Positions 1-6,295 of a stretch of 12,559 nt of DNA are shown piece after piece. This DNA is from JBAROU01 sp049642385. GTDB taxonomy: Bacteria; Chloroflexota; Dehalococcoidia; DSTF01; RBG-16-68-14. Under the pieces are notes generated by a model. That model worked only from the letters and a program-made list of their open reading frames with translations, was not told where the DNA came from and searched no databases. Position 1 is the stretch's first letter, and the number at the start of each line of letters is the position of its first letter. The stretch lies in NCBI GenBank assembly GCA_049642385.1, contig JBAROU010000234.1:1-12559 (forward strand), written 5' to 3'. A program made the position numbers and the translations under genes.

Positions 1-25
1 CGCATCGGCACGCCGCCGCCGCAAG

Positions 26-40
26 TAGCGCCCCGCGCTA
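26..40 (-). terminator. hairpin after the nucleotidyltransferase gene, possible terminator
   Basis: A perfect 6-bp inverted repeat (TAGCGC, loop of 3, GCGCTA) lies just past the stop codon of the minus-strand gene that ends at 52. A small GCC-GTC-GGC palindrome sits beside it at 41-49. No run of T follows on the minus strand, so intrinsic termination is only a possibility. Confidence 0.3.
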
Positions 41-51
41 GCCGTCGGCGA

Positions 52-753
52 CTAAGCCGAGAGCTGACTCAGCCACGGGTGGTCGGGGTGGAGGAGCGCG
101 ATCGACTCCCGGAGCCACTGGCGCTGTTCGTCGATAAGATGGGGCAGAAGAGCAAGGAAGTCGGGCTCGTCTTGGAGGCGACCGCCCGTCATTTGTTCCT
201 CGATGCCGAAGTAGGCCGTCGCCTTGTAGAAGAGGACGGCTTCCGGTGCCAGCGTCGGCACGCCCCAAAGCGACGGCCGGATACACCGCCGGAGCGGCAG
301 CGTGATCAACGGCTCGCGGCTCAACACCCACTCGTTGCCGGAGCGCTTATTGAACTGGAACTCCAGCGCGAAGCCGTCCTTAGCCAAGGCAATGCCGCCC
401 TCGGGCACCGGACCCCTCAACTCGGGCGGACGCGCGTGGATATGGGAGGTGTGGTGGAGGGGTCGACGACCGTCCCACCACTCGGCGTTGCTGCCCGGCG
501 AGTCGACATCGAAGATGGGATCGTGGGCGAGCAGCTGCCAGCCTGGCAGGTGCTCGAAGAGCGCCCGCTGGTCCAAAACAAACACGGAGATATCGAGGTC
601 ACCGTGATCGCGCGTTTGGCGGCCGAGCCAGGCGTCGACGGCCCAGCCGCCGCAGAGACTCCACGTGCCTTGGTACCTGGACATCAACTCCACGATGCGG
701 GCGACGGGTTCCGGGACGGCGGTAACGGGTTGTTCCGAAGAAGAGATAGACAA
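52..753 (-). CDS. aminoglycoside-2''-adenylyltransferase-like nucleotidyltransferase
   Basis: This is a nucleotidyltransferase-fold protein of the aminoglycoside-2''-adenylyltransferase type. The family transfers AMP from ATP to a drug hydroxyl, but the substrate here is unknown. Numbered from the TTG start, it shows GGWAVDAWLG at 35-44, the metal-binding D-x-D of HGDLDISV at 50-57 (D52, D54), and the family signature TLAPEAVLFYKA near 167-178. Its length is 233 residues. I chose TTG at 753-751 because AAGGAG lies 6 nt upstream of it. An in-frame ATG at 786 would give 244 residues but has no ribosome binding site. The gene stands alone on the minus strand, divergent from the respiratory operon. 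A leader peptide and possible pairing over its ribosome binding site precede it, suggesting induced translation. The fold is secure, but a real resistance role is not shown. Confidence 0.85.
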   Translation of the reverse strand: MSISSSEQPVTAVPEPVARIVELMSRYQGTWSLCGGWAVDAWLGRQTRDHGDLDISVFVLDQRALFEHLPGWQLLAHDPIFDVDSPGSNAEWWDGRRPLHHTSHIHARPPELRGPVPEGGIALAKDGFALEFQFNKRSGNEWVLSREPLITLPLRRCIRPSLWGVPTLAPEAVLFYKATAYFGIEEQMTGGRLQDEPDFLALLPHLIDEQRQWLRESIALLHPDHPWLSQLSA

Positions 754-758
754 GAAAT

Positions 759-838
759 GCTCCTTGTGGTGGGGCGCCGCGTCCATAGCCGAAGTCGGCG
801 TGGTACGGCGCGATACGAAACGACAGTCGGGCAGGAGC
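759..838 (-). promoter_or_regulatory. possible anti-Shine-Dalgarno pairing in the nucleotidyltransferase leader
   Basis: On the minus strand GCTCCT (838-833) is perfectly complementary to AGGAGC (764-759), which is the ribosome binding site of the TTG start at 753. Pairing would close a loop of about 70 nt and hide that site. This is what translational attenuators upstream of antibiotic-resistance genes do. The pairing is only 6 bp and is read by eye, so it is suggestive only. Confidence 0.35.
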
Positions 839-868
839 GCACCCGATGTCGAGCGGAGGTTGTCTTGA

Positions 869-916
869 CTAGGCCGCTCGGACCTCGGGGCGCATCAGAA
901 GTGCTGTTGTCCTCAT
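869..916 (-). CDS. 15-residue leader peptide
   Basis: The minus-strand ORF reads MRTTALLMRPEVRAA and ends in TAG. It starts at ATG 916-914, five nucleotides after the very strong ribosome binding site AAGGAGGT (about 929-922). The peptide is too short to be an enzyme and lies 115 nt upstream of the nucleotidyltransferase start, in a different context from that start. A 5-bp hairpin (AGGTC, loop CGAGC, GGCCT; 885-871) overlaps its end and stop codon. The combination of strong translation start, tiny peptide, overlapping stem and a resistance-type gene downstream fits a regulatory leader peptide. I do not recognise the peptide sequence, so its regulatory role is inferred. Confidence 0.55.
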   Translation of the reverse strand: MRTTALLMRPEVRAA

Positions 917-953
917 GATGGACCTCCTTATTGTGTCGATGAACGTAGTGCGG

Positions 954-959
954 AGTATA
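954..959 (-). promoter_or_regulatory. -10 box of the leader/nucleotidyltransferase transcript
   Basis: The minus strand reads TATACT here, which matches the sigma-70 type -10 consensus at 5 of 6 positions. It lies about 38 nt upstream of the leader-peptide ATG. The expected -35 position (977-982) reads GGCCTG, so no good -35 box is visible. Transcription would start near 947. Confidence 0.4.
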
Positions 960-1025
960 GCACGGCGCAGCGGGGGCAGGCCTGCGGGTAGTGGGTCGGT
1001 GACGACGCGCGCTATCAGATTCGTC

Positions 1026-1054
1026 TTGACTCTACCGTAGGGCGATGCTAGGCT
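1026..1054 (+). promoter_or_regulatory. promoter of the respiratory operon
   Basis: TTGACT (1026-1031) is followed after exactly 17 nt by TAGGCT (1049-1054). TGC directly precedes the second box, forming an extended -10. The start point would be near 1061, giving a leader of about 60 nt before the first ATG at 1123. It points away from the minus-strand promoter at 954-959. The roughly 370 nt between the two divergent genes hold these promoters and the leader peptide, with nothing else coding seen. Confidence 0.55.
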
Positions 1055-1122
1055 AGCTTTGCACTTTGCTTCACAATCGGAGCAGAGTTGCGACTGGATG
1101 GCCCTGCCTTAAGGGGGGAACG

Positions 1123-1245
1123 ATGCCCTTCGACCCTGATGCCACGTTCCTACCGGCCGACTTTCTGGAGTTCATCGCGGTCTTCATCACCATGGGCATC
1201 GCGTTTGTCATCCTTGTCGCGCTGGGGTACTGGTGGCAGCACTAG
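1123..1245 (+). CDS. 40-residue single-helix membrane peptide, first gene of the cytochrome operon
   Basis: This short ORF starts at ATG 1123, after AAGGGGGG at 1111-1118, and ends 23 nt before the cytochrome b6-like gene. The acidic N-terminus (MPFDPDATFLPADFLEF) is followed by one hydrophobic helix at about residues 17-36 and ends in YWWQH. This is the shape of the small one-helix subunits of respiratory complexes, such as PetG, PetL, PetM and PetN of the cytochrome b6f complex or CcoQ of cbb3 oxidases. I recognise no sequence identity to any of these. Its ribosome binding site, its own promoter 60 nt upstream and its position at the head of the operon argue for real translation. A role as a structural subunit of the neighbouring complex is inferred. 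Confidence 0.7.
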   Translation: MPFDPDATFLPADFLEFIAVFITMGIAFVILVALGYWWQH

Positions 1246-1268
1246 ACGAGGAGCGATAGGCGAGAGCG

Positions 1269-2024
1269 ATGGCAGTCAGCGAACAACCACGGGGCCCAAA
1301 GTTTGGCGAGTGGCTCTACGATAAGCTCTTCCACAACTACGTCTGGCGTTCCATCTTCCGTTCCGGCTATCCGAACACGCCGCGCAACCAGATGCTCGTC
1401 GTCGCGACGAACGTCTTCCTCCATCTGCACCCGACGCGCATCCACAAGACGCACGTTAGGATCACGCACACCTACTGTCTGGGCGGCATCACGTTCTTCT
1501 TCTTCCTGGGCCTGACGGTGACCGGCGTGATGCTGATGTTCTACTACGTCCCCGGCGTCGACCGGGCGTATACTGACATCGCCGCGCTGGAGACAAACGT
1601 GCGCTTCGGGATGCTGATGCGCAACCTGCACCGCTGGATGGCGCACGGCATGGTGATCTCCGTGTTCCTGCACATGATGCGCGTGTTCTACACCGGCGCT
1701 TACAAGCCCCCACGCGAGTTCAACTGGATCGTGGGCGTGATCCTGCTTACCCTCACACTCGCGCTCAGCTTCACTGGCTATCTGCTCCCCTGGGACCAGC
1801 TGGCGATCTGGGCGGTCACCGTGGGGATGAACATGGCGGGCACGGTGCCGGTGCTCGGCGACGACTCCCGCTTCGTCCTCATCGGAGGCTTCGAAGTGGG
1901 TGATCCGACGCTCATTCGGTTCTATGCCTTACATGTGATCGGGTTACCCCTGGTAGCGGCGATCTTCATGGCCGTGCACTTCTGGCGCATCCGGCGCGAC
2001 GGTGGCCTGGCGAGGCCGCTCTAA
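1269..2024 (+). CDS. petB: cytochrome b6-like subunit of a quinol:cytochrome c reductase
   Basis: This is the N-terminal half of cytochrome b as a separate 251-residue protein with four expected membrane helices. It binds two b hemes and takes part in quinol oxidation. The ligand pairs are H121/H135 (in HRWMAHG and FLHMMRVF) and H222/H237 (in LHVIG and VHFWRI). The 15-residue gap of the second pair is the b6 type rather than the 14 of mitochondrial bc1. YCLGGITF contains C70, which aligns with the cysteine that holds the extra heme c(i) in b6f complexes. LPWDQLAIWAVTV is the conserved helix C-D region. The subunit IV-like gene follows after 12 nt. The symbol is used by analogy; electrons probably come from menaquinol. 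Confidence 0.93.
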   Translation: MAVSEQPRGPKFGEWLYDKLFHNYVWRSIFRSGYPNTPRNQMLVVATNVFLHLHPTRIHKTHVRITHTYCLGGITFFFFLGLTVTGVMLMFYYVPGVDRAYTDIAALETNVRFGMLMRNLHRWMAHGMVISVFLHMMRVFYTGAYKPPREFNWIVGVILLTLTLALSFTGYLLPWDQLAIWAVTVGMNMAGTVPVLGDDSRFVLIGGFEVGDPTLIRFYALHVIGLPLVAAIFMAVHFWRIRRDGGLARPL

Positions 2025-2036
2025 GCGAGCTCTCGG

Positions 2037-3023
2037 ATGGCAGTACAAGCGCAAGCAGCACCACGAGCCGCCACCACGCCCCGCCAGAAGCGCGAGCGCG
2101 AGCAGGAGCTCCTCGTTTGGCCAGACCTGGTCTTCGTTGAGTTCATCGCGGCCGTCATCTTCACCATCGCGTTTATTGTCCTATCGCTCGTCCTCGACGC
2201 ACCGTTGCTCAACCGGGCTAACCCGGACATCACGCCTAACCCATCGAAGGCCGCCTGGTATTTGGTGGCGCTCCAGGAGCTGCTGCTCCACATGCACCCC
2301 GCGATCGGCGGCGTGATTGCGCCCACCTTCGGCCTGGGCATAATCGCCGCGATCCCGTATCTCGACCGTTCAACGGATGGTCAGGGCTCGTGGTTTGGGA
2401 CGCCGAACGCGATTAAGGTCACGCTGTTTACCGCCGCGTTCGCCTCGATCTTCACCTGCGGTCTTGTGCTTTACGATCAAGGCCGTCACGTGAACGTGAT
2501 AACGAACATCGTCCAACACGTCGATAAAGACTGGGAGTGGCCGACGGTGCTTGCTCCCTTCCATGACGTCCGCTCGATCCAAACGCGATGGGAGTGGGAT
2601 GTTGCTGTCCCCGTGAGCGCCCAGGTCGGCGGCGGTGAACACGACGGCCAGTTGAACTGGCCGCAGGACTTCGCCAATATCCCGATGCCGTTCAACGGCA
2701 CCAGTGGACCGGAGTGGATGCGCTGGGATAAGCCTACATTCCTACCGGGCTGGGGTCAGGCGCTCTACTGGTACGACCTGCGGCTGAACTTACCCGCGTT
2801 CGTCGTCGAGATATTCATACCGGTGGCAGTGATGGTCATCTTGCCAGCGATCCTGCTCATCACCTTACGACGCCTCCATTGGCTACTGACCATGCGCGAC
2901 ACCGCGATCGCGCTCTTTACGGGGATGATGGTCGTGTACTTTATCCTGACGATCATCGGCGCCGGGTTCAGAGGTGGGGGTCAAGACCTCGTGATGCCCT
3001 GGGATGTGCCTAAGATCGACTGA
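2037..3023 (+). CDS. petD: extended subunit IV-like cytochrome b C-terminal protein
   Basis: This 328-residue protein supplies the C-terminal half of cytochrome b and so one wall of the quinol oxidation (Qo) site. Hydrophobic helices lie near residues 31-53, 86-108 and 127-146. An extra-membrane insert of about 100 residues follows, then two more helices near 254-277 and 291-309. Chloroplast subunit IV has about 160 residues and three helices, so this is the long form. The Qo motif usually written PEWY reads KAAWY at 71-75, and the nearest acidic residue is E81 in LQELL. The C-terminus GFRGGGQDLVMPW resembles other long-form bacterial proteins. No clear ribosome binding site is seen 12 nt after petB, so translation is probably coupled. 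The symbol is by analogy. Confidence 0.88.
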   Translation: MAVQAQAAPRAATTPRQKREREQELLVWPDLVFVEFIAAVIFTIAFIVLSLVLDAPLLNRANPDITPNPSKAAWYLVALQELLLHMHPAIGGVIAPTFGLGIIAAIPYLDRSTDGQGSWFGTPNAIKVTLFTAAFASIFTCGLVLYDQGRHVNVITNIVQHVDKDWEWPTVLAPFHDVRSIQTRWEWDVAVPVSAQVGGGEHDGQLNWPQDFANIPMPFNGTSGPEWMRWDKPTFLPGWGQALYWYDLRLNLPAFVVEIFIPVAVMVILPAILLITLRRLHWLLTMRDTAIALFTGMMVVYFILTIIGAGFRGGGQDLVMPWDVPKID

Positions 3024-3029
3024 TGTGTG

Positions 3030-3725
3030 ATGACTGAACAAGAGAAACAAGACGAGACTCCCCAGGAAGAAGCGCCGGCCGACGGCGCGAGCGAAGCAGC
3101 GGCGCCGGTAGCGCCGAAGGCTGCGGAACCGCCTGCCAAGAAGGAGCGCGAAATCGCGCCCGCCGGCCCGCCAACCGCAGTGCTGGCGTCGAGCCGCGAG
3201 CCGGGTGCGCCCGTGGTCTCGCGGCGCAGCGTGCTACGAGTTGGGTTCTGGAGCGCGCTCGGCGCGATCGTCACCGGCTCGGCCCTCTGCGGCGTCGACC
3301 TGCTGTACCCGCGCGGCGTCACCGGCTTCGGCGGCATCATCGCTATCGACCCGGGAGAGGTGCCTGCGCCGGGCGGCAAGAACAAGATCCAACGCGGCCG
3401 GTTTTGGCTCGTGAACCTGACCGAAGAGCAGGGAGGGCCGGGCATCCTGGCGCTCTGGTGGAAGTGTCCTCACCTGGGCTGCACCGTGCCCTGGCGCGAC
3501 ACCTTCATCTGGCCTGACCCGATCACAAACGCGCCTAAGCAGGGCTGGTTCCGTTGCCCCTGCCACGGCTCCACGTACACTGACTCCGGCGTGCGCGTCT
3601 TCGGACCGGCGCCGCGCTCAATGGACACGATGGAGGTCACCGTATCTGGTGGCCGCATCAGCGTGAACACGGGTTCGCGAACGTCCGGCGCGCCGAACAA
3701 CGCTGATCGAGCCGTTCGTCTCTAG
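3030..3725 (+). CDS. petC: Rieske [2Fe-2S] protein of the quinol:cytochrome c reductase
   Basis: The Rieske protein takes the first electron from quinol at the Qo site. Box 1 is CPHLGC (C146, H148, C151) and box 2 is CPCHGS (C176, C178, H179). The cluster ligands would be C146, H148, C176 and H179, with C151-C178 as the disulfide. A twin-arginine stretch, SRRSVLRVGFW (RR at 65-66), precedes one helix at about 72-90, so export by Tat with the helix kept as anchor is expected. The first 60 residues form a cytoplasmic tail rich in A, P, E and K, much longer than usual. ATG 3030 is preferred; GTG 3027 would add one residue. The gene begins 6 nt after the subunit IV stop. Confidence 0.93.
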   Translation: MTEQEKQDETPQEEAPADGASEAAAPVAPKAAEPPAKKEREIAPAGPPTAVLASSREPGAPVVSRRSVLRVGFWSALGAIVTGSALCGVDLLYPRGVTGFGGIIAIDPGEVPAPGGKNKIQRGRFWLVNLTEEQGGPGILALWWKCPHLGCTVPWRDTFIWPDPITNAPKQGWFRCPCHGSTYTDSGVRVFGPAPRSMDTMEVTVSGGRISVNTGSRTSGAPNNADRAVRL

Positions 3726-3748
3726 TCCCAAGCGGTTTCCGCTGGGGA
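3726..3748 (+). promoter_or_regulatory. hairpin between the Rieske and cytochrome c genes
   Basis: Right after the Rieske stop codon lies TCCC-A-AGCGG, loop TTT, CCGCT-G-GGGA. This makes nine pairs with one A/G mismatch. The next ribosome binding site starts about 6 nt later and no T run follows. An intercistronic stability or processing element, adjusting subunit ratios, is more likely than a terminator. Confidence 0.35.
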
Positions 3749-3764
3749 GTATGTAAGGAAGAGG

Positions 3765-6059
3765 ATGAACACCGGCAAGCAGATTAACGCCATGGTGCTC
3801 TTCCTCTTCGTGCTTGCCATTGTGTCGGGCGTGTACGCCCTGTGGGACCAGCGTCGCGCGGACAACGCTGAGGCAGATCAGCTCGAGGTCACCGCTGAGC
3901 GCGCGGCCACGACGTTCGCCCTCAACTGCCGGGTGTGTCACGGCGACCGTGGCCAGGGCGGCGCGCTGGGCGGCCGCCTGCCGGAGGCGCCGCCTCTGGA
4001 CAGAGACGACCTAGAAGGCATCGAAGAGGGCGTCTTTAGCAAGGACTCCCTCGAGCGTGCGTTCTCGTTCGTTTCTCACACGATCACATGCGGCCGCATC
4101 GGTACCAAGATGCCGACCTGGGGCCAGGCGCAGGGCGGCGTCCTGAACGAAGAGCAGATCCGCCAGCTTACCGTCCTGATCACGGCGGGCGATCCGAAGC
4201 TCGGCCTCCATAAGGAGGGTGGCTTCTGGGAACTGGCGCAGGAGCACGCCGACGAGCTGGATGCCGAAGCGGCCCAGCACGCCGAAGTCGACATGCCGGA
4301 CGGTGTCTTCGCGGCTGACGCCACCACGCTGACCGTCAACAACGCCGCGCCATTCACCGCGGGCCAGTACATCCGCATTCAGGACGAGCGCCTGCGCGTA
4401 CAGCCGAAGGCCGTGGTCGTCCAGCGCGGCATCGCTGGCACCGAAGCAGTCGAGCACGAAGTCGGCACGCCGCTCCTCCGCGTGGACGGCGACACCGAAG
4501 ACACGGGCGAAACCCTCACCGCGGCTGTCGCAGACGACACGGCTACCCTCTTCGAAGTGACCAGCGCGCGCCGCTTCGCGCCGGGCGACGTCCTCCAGCT
4601 CGATGACGAGCGCGTGCGCGTCGAAGCAGTGCAAAACGGTGTACCCACCACGTACCAGACGCTCGTCGAGGACATCGGCCGGGAGCCGGAAACCTTGATC
4701 TTGAGTGGCTCCGAGAATGTGGAACCCGACGCGGTTATCAGGCTTGGTGGGGAGCTGATGCGCGTGCGCGACATTCGCGACGCCGGCGACATCGGTGAAG
4801 CGCTCGACGGCGACATCTCGCCGTCCGACACGCGGATCTCCGTCAGCGACGCCTCCATCTTCGAGCCGGAGTACGTCGCCCGCATTGATGACGAGCACAT
4901 CCGAGTCGTCGCCCAGATCAACACCGATCAGCTCCTCGGCGGGATGATCGGGCGTGCCGAGACGACGTTCACCGTCAGCGGCACCGAAGGGCTGCAAGAG
5001 GGCATGGTGATCCGGATCGGGACGGAGCTAATACGCATCGCCCACATCACCCGTGCCCGCGTGCAGGTCCAGCGCCAAGGGCCAGCCGCCCACGCCGCCG
5101 GCGCCGCGCTGGAGCTAGCCAATCCGAACGAGGGCGAAGACTCCAGCACCGGCCAGACCCTGCTTCAACCTGTGGGCACCGACGAAACAACGTTCGTCGT
5201 CTCGGGCACATCGGGCATCGCCGAGGGCGACACGTTCGTGGTGGGCGACGAGCAGTTCAAAGTGCGCGAAGGTGGCATCCAGCCGGCCAGCCTGCGCGTA
5301 GAGCGCGGCGTCAGAGGCTCGGAGAAAGCCGCTCACGCGGCCCGTGTGCCAATTTACGAAGGAAACCTGGTCGATGTGGAGCGCGGCGTCGAGGGAACGG
5401 CCGCCGCAAGCCACAACAACGGCGCGACGATGTACTTCACGGAGATCACCGTGAAGCGAGAGCTGGAAGGTACGAAAGTGCAGGACCACGCCCGCACCGC
5501 AGAGGCTTTCCTCGGCAACGACCTGATCGTGGATCGCGGCGTTGCCGTCCCGCCGGGCCCCACAACGACGGAGGCCGCCGAACACCAAAACGGCGAACTG
5601 GTGCGCGCCTTTCCTCTAGCTCCCCAAGCCGAGCCAAACAACGGCGAAGCATGCGGCTACCGCCGCAATGCGACAGAGCCTACGCCGTCTGGCCCGACGC
5701 CGACGCCGGCCGCGAACGCGCCAACGGTCACGGTTGCCTTGGCTGAATATACCGTGACGCCGGACGCAGCCTCTGTCCCTGCCGGTGCGGTGAGTTTCCA
5801 GGTGAGCAACGACGGCTCGATAGACCACAACTTCCGAGTGATCAAGACGGATCTTGCGTCGGATCAGCTGCCGATCAGTGCTGGCGCGGTCGACGAAGCG
5901 TCGCCTGACCTGCAGGTCGACGCGAGCACCCCGGACTTTGGTGCTGGAGAGAGTCAGACCGCCAACGTCGATCTGGAGCCCGGCAGCTATGTGCTGATCT
6001 GCAACTTCCCGGGACACTACCTCAGTGGCATGCATATTGCGTTTACGGTGACGCAGTAG
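3765..6059 (+). CDS. membrane-anchored cytochrome c - repeat domain - cupredoxin fusion
   Basis: This 764-residue electron carrier starts at ATG 3765 behind AAGGAAGAGG. Residues 8-28 form an N-terminal anchor. Residues 40-145 form a class I cytochrome c domain with heme site CRVCH (C55, C58, H59) and probable axial M116 in GTKMPTWG. Residues 187-616 are repeats of two alternating modules (separate entry). A linker rich in P and T (635-652) leads to a plastocyanin-like domain at 653-764 with type-1 copper ligands H688, C746, H751 and M756, the last three in CNFPGHYLSGM. As the last gene of the cytochrome operon it probably accepts electrons from Rieske on its heme and passes them to its copper domain or a terminal oxidase. 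The lone C109 and C630 could pair. The domain calls are firm, and the electron path is inferred. Confidence 0.88.
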   Translation: MNTGKQINAMVLFLFVLAIVSGVYALWDQRRADNAEADQLEVTAERAATTFALNCRVCHGDRGQGGALGGRLPEAPPLDRDDLEGIEEGVFSKDSLERAFSFVSHTITCGRIGTKMPTWGQAQGGVLNEEQIRQLTVLITAGDPKLGLHKEGGFWELAQEHADELDAEAAQHAEVDMPDGVFAADATTLTVNNAAPFTAGQYIRIQDERLRVQPKAVVVQRGIAGTEAVEHEVGTPLLRVDGDTEDTGETLTAAVADDTATLFEVTSARRFAPGDVLQLDDERVRVEAVQNGVPTTYQTLVEDIGREPETLILSGSENVEPDAVIRLGGELMRVRDIRDAGDIGEALDGDISPSDTRISVSDASIFEPEYVARIDDEHIRVVAQINTDQLLGGMIGRAETTFTVSGTEGLQEGMVIRIGTELIRIAHITRARVQVQRQGPAAHAAGAALELANPNEGEDSSTGQTLLQPVGTDETTFVVSGTSGIAEGDTFVVGDEQFKVREGGIQPASLRVERGVRGSEKAAHAARVPIYEGNLVDVERGVEGTAAASHNNGATMYFTEITVKRELEGTKVQDHARTAEAFLGNDLIVDRGVAVPPGPTTTEAAEHQNGELVRAFPLAPQAEPNNGEACGYRRNATEPTPSGPTPTPAANAPTVTVALAEYTVTPDAASVPAGAVSFQVSNDGSIDHNFRVIKTDLASDQLPISAGAVDEASPDLQVDASTPDFGAGESQTANVDLEPGSYVLICNFPGHYLSGMHIAFTVTQ
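4323..5612 (+). repeat. two-module protein repeat inside the cytochrome c-cupredoxin fusion
   Basis: Residues 187-616 of the fusion contain degenerate repeats. Module A has the pattern T-x-[FL]-x-V-S-x(5)-G-x(3)-I-R-I-x-x-E-x-x-R-V. About six copies begin near residues 187, 260, 310, 355, 399 and 475. Module B has the pattern V-x-R-G-x-x-G-T-x-A-x(2)-H-x(2)-G-A. Copies or remnants lie near 218, 434, 510, 537, 562 and 589. The first A copy is followed by B; the C-terminal end is nearly all B. Similar 'V-x-R-G-x-x-G-T-x-A' repeats are familiar from phage tail and surface proteins. The copies have diverged, so they are not a recent expansion. They probably form a beta-rich spacer. Confidence 0.75.
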
Positions 6060-6069
6060 CGGAAGCTGC

Positions 6070-6099
6070 TTGACGCCTTCTGGCGTCCTTGGCTAGACT
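6070..6099 (+). promoter_or_regulatory. probable promoter of the desulforedoxin pair, overlapping a hairpin
   Basis: TTGACG (6070-6075) and TAGACT (6094-6099) are spaced by 18 nt, giving a start near 6106. The -35 overlaps a perfect hairpin, GACGCC-TTCT-GGCGTC (6072-6087). This hairpin lies just after the cytochrome operon stop and may act as its weak terminator, although only CCTT follows it. Confidence 0.45.
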
Positions 6100-6105
6100 C
6101 GGATA

Positions 6106-6153
6106 CGGACGGGCCTCAGGGTGCCGTCCGCATTACCCGCCCGCCGGGGCGGG
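6106..6153 (+). promoter_or_regulatory. two hairpins in the 5' leader of the desulforedoxin pair
   Basis: The predicted transcript begins with CGGACGG (6106-6112), paired perfectly with CCGTCCG (6124-6130). It continues with CCCGCC (6136-6141), paired with GGCGGG (6148-6153). The second stem ends 6 nt before the ribosome binding site GAGGGGAG. They may set mRNA stability or access to the start. No known riboswitch is recognised. Confidence 0.35.
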
Positions 6154-6175
6154 ACTCTCGAGGGGAGTAGCGATC

Positions 6176-6295
6176 TTGGCAAACCAGGTCGGCAAGCGCT
6201 ATCTGTGCAGCAAGTGCAACACCGAGATGATCGTCACCAAGGGCGGCGATGGCCAGATCGCGTGCTGCGGCCAGCCGATGGAACAAAAGCAATAA
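6176..6295 (+). CDS. stand-alone desulforedoxin-like protein, copy 1
   Basis: This 39-residue protein has four cysteines, C11, C14, C30 and C31 (CSKC and ACCGQPM). The gaps (2, 15 and 0 residues) are exactly those of desulforedoxin and of the N-terminal domain of desulfoferrodoxin, which hold one iron in an FeS4 site. It would be a cytoplasmic redox carrier, or possibly a zinc-binding version. The TTG start at 6176 is supported by GAGGGGAG upstream and by the match of MANQVGKRY to MANQLGKRF of the next gene. An upstream ATG at 6089 would add 29 unsupported residues that overlap the hairpins. No superoxide reductase domain is attached and no rubrerythrin or superoxide reductase gene is nearby. 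Its partner is unknown. Confidence 0.82.
   Translation: MANQVGKRYLCSKCNTEMIVTKGGDGQIACCGQPMEQKQ

Noticed and set aside
869..916. Leader peptide as the true N-terminus of the nucleotidyltransferase broken by a frameshift
   Set aside because: The region between (868-754) has no matching coding frame that continues to the enzyme, and the enzyme has its own good ribosome binding site at the TTG.
79..918. 279-residue plus-strand frame over the nucleotidyltransferase
   Set aside because: It mirrors the minus-strand gene, has no recognisable motif and no ribosome binding site; GC-rich codon bias creates such shadows.
4011..4997. 328-residue minus-strand frame opposite the cytochrome fusion
   Set aside because: It is a shadow of the repeat domain with no start signal or family motif.
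5721..6059. C-terminal copper domain as a CuA (oxidase subunit II) domain
   Set aside because: Only one cysteine is present in the ligand loop; the H, C, H, M set is that of a single type-1 copper site.
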